Shown here: positions 1-9,159 of the stretch, one piece after another | Layout: every line of letters starts with the position of its first letter | Position numbering within the stretch: the stretch's first letter is position 1 | Origin: Rhizobium anhuiense | Lineage (GTDB): Bacteria; Pseudomonadota; Alphaproteobacteria; Rhizobiales; Rhizobiaceae | NCBI RefSeq assembly: GCF_003985145.1 | Contig: NZ_ML133525.1 | Span: 248,001 to 312,000 of the forward strand | DNA length: 64,000 nucleotides | Direction: 5' to 3' | Notes under the pieces: model-generated | Database searches by the model: none | What the model was told of the DNA's origin: nothing | What the model saw: the letters and a program-made list of their open reading frames with translations, nothing else | Made by a program: the position numbers and the translations under genes

Positions 1-15
1 CCCCTGCCGATCTGA

Positions 16-204
16 TCAGGATTCGGCCTTCGTCTGATCGACGATTTCGGCGCCCGGTGCGTTCTTCTTGATGGATTCGATGGCGTTCACGGCCGACGCC
101 TTCGCCTTGTAGCCCTCGGACGAGAACATGGCTTCGCCGTTCGATGCCTTGAAGCGGAAGCGGAACTCGCCGGCCTTATCCTTATAAACTTCGAATTTAT
201 ACAT
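16..204 (-). CDS. YegP-family DUF1508 small protein
   Basis: The 62-residue product starts MYKFEVYKDKAGEFRFRF and is a single DUF1508 unit, with the family pattern of an F-E-V/Y-K-D strand, a G-E-x-R-F-R-F strand, then an A-S-N-G-E and S-E-G-Y stretch. Family members are usually one or two such repeats; this is a one-repeat form. The function of YegP-like proteins is not well established. The start is supported by GGGAGA about 5 bases upstream of the ATG on the minus strand. It stands alone, with about 240 bases to the next gene. Family assignment is confident; role unknown. Confidence 0.85.
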   Translation of the reverse strand: MYKFEVYKDKAGEFRFRFKASNGEAMFSSEGYKAKASAVNAIESIKKNAPGAEIVDQTKAES

Positions 205-441
205 GGATGTCTCCCGAAACGCTGAATTGCAACCATCAGCGTAGCGGAGGCTAGATCAAAATGGCGAGCTTTTCCACTACCTTAATTTGAATTGAATTGC
301 TTAGCGTCCAATTGTCACCATTTCCATTGGACGCGAGCAAAGGAGAGGCCGGACGCTTCGCCGCGACAACAAGAGATTTCAGGCCGGGCCGGCCTAAAAT
401 CCGAATCCTGTTCGCGATGGAAGAGGCATGATGCTCCGGCA
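205..441. other. Intergenic gap with a repeat-like relic
   Basis: I see no gene here. The part near 395-415 reads CCTAAAATCCGAATCCTGTT, which closely resembles the right arm of the palindromic element at 17284-17330, so it may be a decayed half of a RIME-type repeat. Confidence 0.4.
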
Positions 442-1434
442 TCACTCCATCTGGATATTCGCCCCCTTGACGACCGGTCCCCATTTGGCGAGTTCGGCCT
501 TCACATGGGTGGCAAGTTCTTCCGGCGTCGAGCCGACGATGGTGGCGCTGAATTCTTTCATCCGTTCGGCAACGGCCGGGTCGGCGAGCGCCTTTTTGGC
601 CGAAGCGTTGAGACGCAAGATCACCTCGTCCGGCGTTTTGGCCGGGGCAAAAAGGGCGTTCCATGTATAGGTCTCGTAACCTGGTATGCCCGACTCGGCG
701 ACCGTCGGCACATCGGGGAAGGAAGGGGCGCGCTGGCCTGTGGTCACCGCCAGCGCCCGCAGCGTACCGGCCTTGATGTGGCTCGATGAAGAGGGCAGGT
801 TGTCGAACATGATCGGCACCTGGTTGCCGATGACGTCGTTCAATGCCGGGCCGGCGCCCTTATAGGGGATGTGCTGCATGCTGACGCCGGCCATGGACTT
901 GAAGAGTTCGCCGGAAAGATGCAGCGGCGTACCGTTGCCCGACGAGGCGTAACTGTATTTGTCGGGCTCGGCCTTCAACAGCGCGATCAACTCCTGCACG
1001 GTCTTTGCCGGCAATTCCGGATTGACGACCAGAACGTTGGGCACGATGACGAGCAGCGAGACCGGCGCGAAATCCTTCTCGGGATCGTATGGGGTCGATT
1101 TGAGGATCAGCGGGTTGAGGGCGTGGGTTGCGACCGTGCCCATCAGAATGGTGTAGCCGTCCGGTTCAGCGCGGGCGACATTGCCGGCGCCGAGATTGCC
1201 GCCGGCGCCGGCGACGTTCTGGACGATCACCTGCTGGCCCAGATCCTCCGACATCTTCTGCGCGACGATGCGGGCAACGACATCGGTCGAGCCGCCGGCC
1301 GCGAAGGGCACGACCATGGTGATCGCGCGATCAGGAAAATCCGCGGCAGCGGCAGTTGCGCCGGCGGCAAAGGCCGCAAGCACACCGAAACCGAGCACAA
1401 GGCCCGCACGTCGCGTCATATCGGAAAGCGCCAT
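442..1434 (-). CDS. TctC/Bug-family periplasmic substrate-binding protein
   Basis: A 330-residue tripartite tricarboxylate transporter (TTT) receptor. An N-terminal signal peptide runs through about residue 33 (a hydrophobic LVLGFGVLAAFAAGATAAAA stretch), followed by the family's typical DFPDRAITMVVPFAAGGSTD opening and, later, VAGAGGNLGAG. These proteins bind carboxylates in the periplasm and pass them to TctA/TctB membrane partners. No tctA or tctB lies nearby, so this is an orphan receptor, as is common for Bug proteins. An ATG six bases further upstream (1440) is possible, but the GGGAGGAG sequence is better spaced for the ATG at 1434. The ligand cannot be told from the sequence. Confidence 0.9.
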   Translation of the reverse strand: MALSDMTRRAGLVLGFGVLAAFAAGATAAAADFPDRAITMVVPFAAGGSTDVVARIVAQKMSEDLGQQVIVQNVAGAGGNLGAGNVARAEPDGYTILMGTVATHALNPLILKSTPYDPEKDFAPVSLLVIVPNVLVVNPELPAKTVQELIALLKAEPDKYSYASSGNGTPLHLSGELFKSMAGVSMQHIPYKGAGPALNDVIGNQVPIMFDNLPSSSSHIKAGTLRALAVTTGQRAPSFPDVPTVAESGIPGYETYTWNALFAPAKTPDEVILRLNASAKKALADPAVAERMKEFSATIVGSTPEELATHVKAELAKWGPVVKGANIQME

Positions 1435-1578
1435 TCCCATCTCCTCCCAAGAATTTCTACAGCGATATCCCCACCCCGGGGAATGAAGAGGGTAGGGCAG
1501 GCTGCGCGAAAGGCAACCGCGGAGAGGTGCTGCGAGGTTCAGACTTTAGTCGCTTTTGGCAGGAGAGATGCGCGCCGG

Positions 1579-3381
<1,803 letters not shown>

Positions 3382-3474
3382 ATCGTCTCCGATCGCCCGC
3401 AGGACCCGCGCAATGCGGCCTGTTGGCTCTTGTTATCTAGGCGTCCTTCATGTATAGGCACCGCATCCTAATGG

Positions 3475-3503
3475 GAAGCCGTAGCCATCACGACTGCGGC
3501 TTC
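3475..3503 (+). promoter_or_regulatory. Hairpin in the rpmE upstream region
   Basis: GAAGCCGTAG pairs with CTGCGGCTTC over a 9-base loop and is followed by ATTTATT. It could be an attenuator or leader structure for the L31 gene, or a weak terminator. The role is inferred only from its position about 70 bases before the rpmE start. Confidence 0.35.
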
Positions 3504-3574
3504 ATTTATTCAATCGGTTCGTTGGCCGCAACTGCATGCGGCAAATTGAACTCCGGTATCGCAGGAAGATTGTT

Positions 3575-3796
3575 ATGAAGGCAGGCATCCATCCCGAATA
3601 TCACATGATCAAGGTGGTCATGACCGATGGCACCGAATACGAAACCCGCTCGACCTGGGGTTCGGAAGGCGCTGTCATGAACCTTGAAATCGATTCCAAG
3701 TCGCATCCGGCCTGGACCGGCGGCAGCCAGCAGCTCATGGACCGCGGTGGCCGCGTCTCCAAGTTCAACAAGCGTTTCGGCGGCCTCGGCCTCTAA
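3575..3796 (+). CDS. rpmE: 50S ribosomal protein L31
   Basis: The 73-residue product begins [20 protein letters not shown] and ends with [12 protein letters not shown], the standard L31 pattern. It is a component of the large ribosomal subunit at the central protuberance and the intersubunit bridge. It lacks the Cys zinc ligands, so it is the C-minus (zinc-independent) form. The frame is open further upstream, but the ATG at 3575 matches the family start and has GGAAG upstream. A strong terminator follows immediately, so it is monocistronic. Confidence 0.97.
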   Translation: MKAGIHPEYHMIKVVMTDGTEYETRSTWGSEGAVMNLEIDSKSHPAWTGGSQQLMDRGGRVSKFNKRFGGLGL

Positions 3797-3823
3797 TCGC
3801 TTCTGCCCGACGGAATTCGAAGA

Positions 3824-3848
3824 GAGCCCGGTTTCGCCGGGCTTTTTT
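3824..3848 (+). terminator. Rho-independent terminator of rpmE
   Basis: GCCCGG and CCGGGC form a stem around a 5-base loop, followed by six T residues, 27 bases after the L31 stop codon. Confidence 0.92.
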
Positions 3849-3865
3849 GCGTGTGCAGTGGCTTA

Positions 3866-3912
3866 CAGCGCCGCGCGTCTTGCCAGACGCGCAAACGGCG
3901 CTGGAACAGTTT
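3866..3912. repeat. Palindromic intergenic repeat, copy A
   Basis: A nested palindrome: CAGCGCC outside, then GCGCGTCT-TGCC-AGACGCGC, then GGCGCTG. A closely related unit in the opposite setting is at 39463-39505. Both adjoin a sequence related to CTGCATAATTC. This fits a dispersed rhizobial repeat family. Confidence 0.75.
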
Positions 3913-3947
3913 GAATTATGCAGTCGGCATGCCGGCGTTCGACGACA

Positions 3948-3982
3948 ACAAAAAACCGGCCGCGCAGGACGCAGCCGGTCTC
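3948..3982 (-). terminator. Rho-independent terminator of rcdA
   Basis: On the minus strand ACCGGC pairs with GCCGGT across a GC-rich loop, followed by TTTTTTG, about 25 bases after the rcdA stop codon. Confidence 0.85.
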
Positions 3983-4004
3983 TATCGAATTCTCGCAGAT
4001 CCGT

Positions 4005-4520
4005 TCAGTTGTTGCCGAAGGCGGTCTGCAGCAGGGAAAGCTGAGCCTGGACGCTGTTCTGGTTGTCATGAACGATCACGGCTTCGGATGGGCGGTAGAT
4101 CTCGCGGTCGAGCAGAGCAATGCGGTTCTGCAAACGCAGTGAGCGCTCGACGAGATCGCGGAAGGATTCCGGCAGGTCGCCCCAGCCGGGTGCTGTGCGG
4201 TCGACGTTGAAGCCGTCGAGGCGGACCTTGTTCTTTTCGGCCAGCACTTGGTCACGGGACATTTCGCCATTGTTGACGGCGCGCTGCAACAGCAGCCAGG
4301 AGGCCATCTGCATCAGGCGGGTGGTGAGACGCATCGATTCCGCGGCGTAAAGAACCGAGGCCATCCGCGGCAGAACCTTGGAGGCTGCGCGGCCCTGGCC
4401 GTCGAGATAGGCGGCGGTCTCTTCGACTAGCGACATGCCTTCCGCATAAAGTGCCTTGAACTGCGAGGATGCAGCGGCGCGGCCCGCAAAACTGATCGTG
4501 TTCAATCCAACTTCCGACAT
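4005..4520 (-). CDS. rcdA: DUF1465 protein, regulator of CtrA degradation RcdA
   Basis: The 171-residue helical protein belongs to DUF1465, the family of Caulobacter RcdA. RcdA is an adaptor that works with CpdR and PopA to bring the master regulator CtrA and other substrates to the ClpXP protease at the cell pole. Recognisable stretches include MRLTTRLMQMASWLLLQRAV, then GEMSRDQVLAEKNKVRL and LVERSLRLQNRIALLDREIY. It is monocistronic, with its own terminator. A full CtrA box (4647-4661) lies 127 bases upstream and a second at 4822-4836, which fits reports that Caulobacter rcdA is itself CtrA-activated. Family assignment is firm; the role in this organism is by homology. Confidence 0.88.
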   Translation of the reverse strand: MSEVGLNTISFAGRAAASSQFKALYAEGMSLVEETAAYLDGQGRAASKVLPRMASVLYAAESMRLTTRLMQMASWLLLQRAVNNGEMSRDQVLAEKNKVRLDGFNVDRTAPGWGDLPESFRDLVERSLRLQNRIALLDREIYRPSEAVIVHDNQNSVQAQLSLLQTAFGNN

Positions 4521-4646
4521 CGCAATAGTCCCTGTTGCACGCAGCTACTTTATATTCAGGTAACGCCGACACCGACGGAAAAGTTTCCAGGCCCGGTCTT
4601 TATGACTTTAAGATGGTATCATTAGCCCAAATGCGCAAGCCGTTTC

Positions 4647-4661
4647 TTAAGAAAGGGTTAA
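4647..4661. promoter_or_regulatory. CtrA box upstream of rcdA
   Basis: TTAA-GAAAGGG-TTAA matches the alphaproteobacterial CtrA consensus TTAA-N7-TTAA exactly. It lies 127 bases upstream of the rcdA start codon. Confidence 0.7.
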
Positions 4662-4691
4662 TCTCCACAGTTTCGTGGAAACGCGCCGGCA

Positions 4692-4797
4692 TAGGAAAAA
4701 GAAGAGCCGCAAAAGCGGCTCTCAAGGTAAAACAGGGAGAAAAATCAGACCAATTCACCGCTTGGAAAACTGTCTGAGATCCAGAGAAAATCCGGAT
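4692..4797 (-). ncRNA. Candidate CtrA-controlled small RNA
   Basis: On the minus strand a CtrA box (4836-4822) is followed by an AT-rich promoter-like stretch, about 100 bases without a plausible reading frame, and a perfect terminator. This layout could encode a free-standing small RNA. The same sequence might instead be only the 3' end of the DUF1192 transcript, so the call is tentative. Confidence 0.3.
4694..4722 (-). terminator. Rho-independent terminator on the minus strand
   Basis: AGAGCCGC-TTTT-GCGGCTCT followed by TCTTTTTCC as read on the minus strand. It could end the DUF1192 transcript or a small RNA starting near 4797. Confidence 0.85.
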
Positions 4798-4821
4798 GAA
4801 TATAGTAATACCTTATAAAGC

Positions 4822-4836
4822 TTAATATTTTATTAA
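4822..4836. promoter_or_regulatory. Second CtrA box
   Basis: TTAA-TATTTTA-TTAA, an exact TTAA-N7-TTAA match. It is 175 bases from the first box and too far from rcdA (about 300 bases) to be its core promoter, so it may serve a small RNA or another transcript. Confidence 0.6.
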
Positions 4837-4908
4837 CACTGTACCGAAGTAAGACTTGAGTCAGGCTCATTTATCCGCCTATAGCCTTGTTTTTCGGGGT
4901 TTACCGGA

Positions 4909-5100
4909 TCACGAGCGGAAGAAGCTTTCCGCCGCCTGCCGCCCGGAAGCCTTGCGCGCGGCTTCGGCTTCGAGACGGGCGATCTCCGTCTTCAACAATT
5001 CCACCCGCGCCTTCAACTCGTCCACCGAAAGCATGGAGAGATCGGCGCCGATCTCATGGGCGAGTTTCTTCTGCGGCCGGTCGTCATCGATGAAGCTCAT
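4909..5100 (-). CDS. DUF1192 small protein
   Basis: A 63-residue product beginning MSFIDDDRPQKKLAHEIGAD, followed by LSMLSVDELKARVELLKTEIARLEAE, a short coiled coil. This is the DUF1192 pattern, found in small alphaproteobacterial proteins of unknown function. The open frame extends 20 codons upstream, but the family start at 5100 has AGGACGA at good spacing. A RIME-like repeat lies between it and the MFS gene upstream. Confidence 0.85.
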   Translation of the reverse strand: MSFIDDDRPQKKLAHEIGADLSMLSVDELKARVELLKTEIARLEAEAARKASGRQAAESFFRS

Positions 5101-5130
5101 GGTTCGTCCTCCGTTTTGCTGTTCTGTCAA

Positions 5131-5178
5131 AGCAATTCCGGACGCAAAACCGCTGCGCACTTTTGCTGGAACTGCTCT
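5131..5178. repeat. RIME-like palindromic repeat
   Basis: AGCAATTCCGGACGC ... GTGCGC-like arms ending in GGAACTGCTCT. It resembles the AGCAATTCC...GGAATT unit at 29113 and overlaps the stop codon of the MFS gene. Confidence 0.6.
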
Positions 5179-6475
5179 AACCGAACTTTACAGCAGGATC
5201 GCCGCTTTCGGGAGACTTTCCGGTGTCGGCAGCCTTGCCGGCGCCGCGATCGGCAAGCGACATGCTCTGTGGTGTCAGCATCGGCGAGGTGCCGGTCGGG
5301 ATCGTCGTATAGGCGTCGCGGTCGCTGACGGGGACGGCGGCGCGGATACGGCTCCTGATGATGGCATAAACGGTGATCAGCACGTGAGCGATGGCGGTGA
5401 CAAGGAAAAGCGCATGCGGGGTGATCATCGACATGACGGGGCCGCCGATCGTCGGGCCGATCACCGTGCCGATGCCGTAGAGCAGCAGCAGGCCGCCAGA
5501 GACCTTGACGAAGTCCTCCGACGCCGCGAAATCGTTCGCATGGGCGACGGCGATCGGATAGAGCGTATTGGCCACCGCGCCGTAAAGGACAACGAGCCCG
5601 ATCAGCAAGCCGGCGGATGTCGGGTGGAGAAAAAAGATCAGCAGGCCGGCAAGGGCGGCGATCCCGGACATGGCGGCGAGCACGTAGCGCCGGTCGATAC
5701 GGTCGGAAAGCCGGCCGGCCGGCAGCTGCATCATGGCGCCGGCGAAGATGGTGGAGCTCATCATGATGGCGATGCTGGTGTCGGAGAGGCCGGCGCCGGC
5801 GCCGAATACAGGAGCGAGCGTGCCGTAGGCACCGTTGGCGATGCCGACGAGCAGGATGCCGAGGCAGGAGACCGGCGAGTTGCGATAGAGGGCCGGCAGA
5901 TCGAGGCGCACCGCCTTCAACGGCTGCGGCGAAGCGGCCGTCGATAGCGTCGTCGGCAGCATGGCGATGCAATAGAAGATACCGCAGATCATGAACAAGA
6001 CAGGCGTGCGCACATCCTCGAGCGGGATCATCATCTGGCCGCCGACGACGCCGAGCAATGTGATGCCGATATAGAGCGAGAAGATCGCACCGCGGCTCTC
6101 GTTGCTGGCGCGCTCGTTCAGCCAGCTTTCGATGATCATCGAGGTGCCGGCGGTGGAGAAGCCGGTGACGGCGCGCAGGATCACCCACCAGATCGGATCG
6201 ATGATGATGCCGCTGACCAGCGCGATGATGGCGATGATCGAGATGAAGCCGGAAAAGGCGCGCACATGACCGACGCGGCGCACCAATTTCGGCGCCACCA
6301 GGCAGCCGATGACAAAGCCCCCAGCCCATGACGTACCGAGCAGACCAAGCGTCGTCGTGGCATAACCTTCGAGATTGCCGCGCACGGGAAGCAGGATGCC
6401 CTGCAGGCCATTGCCCATGAAAAGGAAGAGCGTGCCAAAGAGCAGCGCAGCGACGGACAGCAGATTTCTCTTCAT
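5177..6475 (-). CDS. MFS transporter
   Basis: The 432-residue polytopic inner-membrane protein has the twelve-helix major facilitator pattern: an N-terminal hydrophobic block SVAALLFGTLFLFMGNGLQGILLPVRG, a long run of helices, and the loop RLSDRIDRRYV between the two halves (the conserved MFS loop motif). It resembles the YcaD/sugar-phosphate-like MFS group often annotated simply as MFS transporter. The substrate is not evident. The start ATG follows GGGGAA. A repeat element overlaps its stop codon. It is divergent from the small membrane protein at 6649. Confidence 0.88.
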   Translation of the reverse strand: MKRNLLSVAALLFGTLFLFMGNGLQGILLPVRGNLEGYATTTLGLLGTSWAGGFVIGCLVAPKLVRRVGHVRAFSGFISIIAIIALVSGIIIDPIWWVILRAVTGFSTAGTSMIIESWLNERASNESRGAIFSLYIGITLLGVVGGQMMIPLEDVRTPVLFMICGIFYCIAMLPTTLSTAASPQPLKAVRLDLPALYRNSPVSCLGILLVGIANGAYGTLAPVFGAGAGLSDTSIAIMMSSTIFAGAMMQLPAGRLSDRIDRRYVLAAMSGIAALAGLLIFFLHPTSAGLLIGLVVLYGAVANTLYPIAVAHANDFAASEDFVKVSGGLLLLYGIGTVIGPTIGGPVMSMITPHALFLVTAIAHVLITVYAIIRSRIRAAVPVSDRDAYTTIPTGTSPMLTPQSMSLADRGAGKAADTGKSPESGDPAVKFG

Positions 6476-6648
6476 TTCCCCAGACTCGGTCTTAAGCGAT
6501 TTGCATGGACATAAGGCAGGAGCGGCGTCAGCCCAGCCTCAAGATGATTGATTGTGCCCCGGAATGTCTTTACGGCGTGTCGAGATTCTCTTGTTCGCGC
6601 GGAAAAATGTCCGTCCTGTGACATTCCGAAAAACGGAAAAAATAAAGC

Positions 6649-6813
6649 ATGACAAAGCTGATAGCCTTGCTGCTCATCCTTGCCATGGCGATACAGCTGA
6701 TCAAGCCGCTCGGGCTTCCAGGCCTGAGGCGACGGATGGATTTCTGGAAGATCGCGCTGATCGCTTTTGCCGTCTGGGCATTGGCACTGCTTTCGCGCGA
6801 CTTCCTGATGTAA
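6649..6813 (+). CDS. Small two-helix membrane protein
   Basis: This 54-residue frame reads MTKLIALLLILAMAIQLIKP..., with one hydrophobic segment at residues 4-17, a short basic loop (GLRRRMDFWK), and a second hydrophobic segment at 34-48. That composition is typical of small conserved rhizobial inner-membrane proteins. The start is ATG after an A-rich stretch; no strong Shine-Dalgarno is visible. It lies between the MFS and PhzF genes, both on the other strand. No function can be assigned. Confidence 0.65.
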   Translation: MTKLIALLLILAMAIQLIKPLGLPGLRRRMDFWKIALIAFAVWALALLSRDFLM

Positions 6814-6850
6814 TCCCTGGTTAGCTGGGGTACGGCACGATCTGCGACCG

Positions 6851-7774
6851 TCAGTCTTGCAAGCCGATTTCTCCGCGCATGACGGGAACGCAGCTTCCCG
6901 AGATGACGACATCGGTGACGATGCCGCCTGATTTCACCACATCGAGGGCGATGATGCTGCGGCGGCCCATTTCGACACCTTGCTCGATGGTGATGCGGAC
7001 ATTCATATCGCGATCGGGCGCAAGCGAGACGAGATAGGCGCCAAGGGCGGCGGAAGCGCTGCCCGTCGCCGGATCCTCGGGCACGTTGTCGAGGGGCGCG
7101 AACATGCGGGCGCGGATATGCCAGGGATCATCGGATGTTCTGACATAAAGAAAGAGCGAGAAATCGTGGCCGTTCGTCGCCTGGCGGCCAGCCGCCCCCT
7201 GGAAACCGGCAAGGTCCGGACGGGCAGCGGCCAGTGCTTCGAGCCCGTTCAGCTCTGAGACGGCGAAGTTCAACCCGACGGACGCAAAGACCGGGGCATG
7301 GGTGGTGCTGACGATGACACTGGGATCGATCGAGACGCAGCGTGCAATGGTTTCTGCGGCAATGGTATCGCCGATCGTCAGCAATTGCGGTGCGCGGATG
7401 GCGGTAGCAACAACCTTTCCGCCGCTGCGTTTCAGGCTGACCTCGACGATGCCGGCCTTTTCCTCGAAGCGCAGCGTATCGCCGACCGGCTTGCCGAAGA
7501 TCTTCGCCTGCTGGCCGAGCACATAGGCGGTGCCGACATTCGGATGGCCGGCGAAGGGTATTTCCATCGTCGGGGTGAAGATGCGCACATGAGCGGAGTT
7601 TTGCGGGTCTTCCGGCGGCAGCACGAAGGTGACTTCGGAATAGTTGAACTCGGTGGCGATCTTCTGCATCACCGCATCGCTGAGACCGCGCGCATCGGAA
7701 ATGACGGCAAGCGGGTTACCCTCGAAACGGGTGGAGGTGAAGACATCGACAGTGATGTAGGAGAGGGTGTTCAT
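6851..7774 (-). CDS. PhzF-family isomerase/epimerase-like protein
   Basis: The 307-residue protein has the PhzF/YddE two-lobed fold signature: the opening YITVDVFTSTRFEGNPLAVI, the catalytic Glu in EFNYSEVTFV, GHPNVGTAYVL, and the C-terminal [17 protein letters not shown]. PhzF enzymes isomerise cyclohexadiene or amino-acid-like substrates; the substrate of stand-alone members is generally unknown. Start ATG at 7774 follows GGGAGCC at normal spacing. There is no phenazine cluster around it, so a role in phenazine synthesis is unlikely. Confidence 0.9.
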   Translation of the reverse strand: MNTLSYITVDVFTSTRFEGNPLAVISDARGLSDAVMQKIATEFNYSEVTFVLPPEDPQNSAHVRIFTPTMEIPFAGHPNVGTAYVLGQQAKIFGKPVGDTLRFEEKAGIVEVSLKRSGGKVVATAIRAPQLLTIGDTIAAETIARCVSIDPSVIVSTTHAPVFASVGLNFAVSELNGLEALAAARPDLAGFQGAAGRQATNGHDFSLFLYVRTSDDPWHIRARMFAPLDNVPEDPATGSASAALGAYLVSLAPDRDMNVRITIEQGVEMGRRSIIALDVVKSGGIVTDVVISGSCVPVMRGEIGLQD

Positions 7775-7857
7775 TGCGGCTCCCGTTGTGGCAGGCCGCT
7801 ATGAATAATCACGGTTTTTCAAGGAACGAAGCGGTTTCTTGTCGCCGTGACAATGAG

Positions 7858-7893
7858 AGGGCAGGAAGCTGTGTTTGCCGCTCCCTGCCCAAA
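7858..7893 (-). terminator. Possible terminator of the aldolase gene
   Basis: GGGCAGGGAGC and GCTTCCTGCCC (minus strand) pair across a 10-base loop just after the aldolase stop codon. There is no clean T tract, so this may only be an mRNA end-stabilising hairpin. Confidence 0.4.
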
Positions 7894-7909
7894 TCTCAAG
7901 CTTGAAAAA

Positions 7910-8935
7910 TCAGGCTGCCTTTTCCAGGTCTTTCTTCCAGCTGCCCTTGGCGGCGAGGCTGTTCATCTCGGCGCGGTGGGTGAACTCGCGCTGGCCGGCG
8001 GCGACGTTTTCCTGTTTGCCGTTCCAGGCCTTGAGCGCGCTGTCCTGCAGGGCGCGGCCGTAGGAGAAGGTAACGAACCAGGGCAGGTCGGCTGTGGCAT
8101 TGATGGCGGAAAGATGCGCACTCGCCTCTTCGGTCGACTGGCCGCCGGAGAGGAAGGCAATGCCGGGAACCGCTGACGGAACCGTGCGCTTCAGCACCTG
8201 CACGGTACGTTCGGCGACTTCCGCGACCGAGGCTTTGCGGGCATTCTTACCGTCGATCACCATGTTCGGCTTCAGGATCATGCCTTCGAGGCTGACGCGG
8301 GCATCGGCCAGTTCCTCGAAAACGATGCGCAGCGTGGATTCGGTCACTTCGGCGCAGCGGTCGATAGTGTGGTCGCCCGGCTTGCCGTCCATCAGGCATT
8401 CCGGCTCGACGATCGGGACGATCCTGGCCTCCTGGCAGAGTGCGGCATAACGAGCAAGCGCCTGAGCGTTGGCGCGGACGGAACCGCGGGTCGGCAGCGT
8501 CGATGAGATGGCGATGACGCCGCGCCATTTGGCGAAGCGGGCACCGGCTTCATAATACCGGGCAAGGCGCTCGCCGAGACCGTCTAGGCCTTCGGTGATG
8601 GTTTCGCCAGGATACTTGGCCATCGGCTTGGCGCCGGTATCGACCTTGATGCCGGGAATGGAACCGGCAGCGCGGATGATATCGACGAAAGGCGTGCCGT
8701 CCGCGGCCTTTTGGAAGAGCGTCTCTTCGTAAAGGATGACGCCGGAGATATATTTCTTCATCGCCTCGTCGGAGCGGAAGAGCATCTCCCGGTAGTCGCG
8801 ACGGCTCGTTTCGGTCGATTCGAGATTGATCGTGTCGAAACGCTTCTTGATGGTGGAGGTCGATTCATCAGCTGCGAGCAGTCCCCGGCCGCCCGTAACC
8901 ATCTGCACTGCAATGTCTTCCAGTCGTTCGCTCAT
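7910..8935 (-). CDS. fbaB: Class I fructose-bisphosphate aldolase
   Basis: The 341-residue enzyme interconverts fructose 1,6-bisphosphate with dihydroxyacetone phosphate and glyceraldehyde 3-phosphate in the cytoplasm. It is the eukaryote-like class I form: LLAADESTSTIKKRF near the N-terminus, and the Schiff-base lysine in LEGMILKPNM. FLSGGQSTEEASAHL follows. Start ATG follows GGAGAGAACGAG. It belongs to the minus-strand run with pgk, gap and tkt, as in related rhizobia, but a gap of about 220 bases with a strong inverted repeat separates it from pgk, so it probably has its own promoter. The symbol is that usually given in rhizobia. Confidence 0.93.
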   Translation of the reverse strand: MSERLEDIAVQMVTGGRGLLAADESTSTIKKRFDTINLESTETSRRDYREMLFRSDEAMKKYISGVILYEETLFQKAADGTPFVDIIRAAGSIPGIKVDTGAKPMAKYPGETITEGLDGLGERLARYYEAGARFAKWRGVIAISSTLPTRGSVRANAQALARYAALCQEARIVPIVEPECLMDGKPGDHTIDRCAEVTESTLRIVFEELADARVSLEGMILKPNMVIDGKNARKASVAEVAERTVQVLKRTVPSAVPGIAFLSGGQSTEEASAHLSAINATADLPWFVTFSYGRALQDSALKAWNGKQENVAAGQREFTHRAEMNSLAAKGSWKKDLEKAA

Positions 8936-9027
8936 CTCGTTCTCTCCACAGCATTAAACATCGGCGATTAAGAATATAGGACGGCGATAACAGAAGTTTA
9001 TAGAGAGGAAAATGGAAGGCTAAGTCA

Positions 9028-9060
9028 TTGAAACGATTGAAATCAATTCAATCGTTTGAA
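9028..9060. promoter_or_regulatory. Inverted repeat, likely repressor operator before the aldolase gene
   Basis: AAACGATTGAA (9031-9041) and TTCAATCGTTT (9047-9057) are perfect reverse complements separated by ATCAA. Each half contains a TTCAATCGTTTSAA unit, close to the CG-centred palindromes bound by LacI-family regulators. It lies about 95 bases before the aldolase start and is a good candidate operator. A PckR-type regulator of central carbon genes is a possibility, by inference only. Confidence 0.55.
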
Positions 9061-9159
9061 AATCTGGGATTTTTTCCGCGCGCTGAGCAAAAGACCGCGG
9101 AAAGCGCTTGGCCTCCACGGTCTATCCACATGTAAAACCTGTCAAATCAGGTTTCGCGA

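Larger units (their letters stand above)
4521..4908. other. Regulatory intergenic region upstream of rcdA
   Basis: No convincing protein gene lies in these 388 bases. The region holds two CtrA boxes, a strong minus-strand terminator and, between the terminator and the distal box, a stretch that may encode a small RNA. Confidence 0.7.

Noticed and set aside
4535..4777. A plus-strand frame of 80 codons between rcdA and the DUF1192 gene.
   Set aside because: It lacks a Shine-Dalgarno, and covers a CtrA box and a terminator; the peptide is lysine-rich without a pattern.
6472..6912. A minus-strand frame of 146 codons between the MFS and PhzF genes.
   Set aside because: It is antisense to the better-supported small membrane protein at 6649 and runs into the PhzF gene; its composition is random-like.
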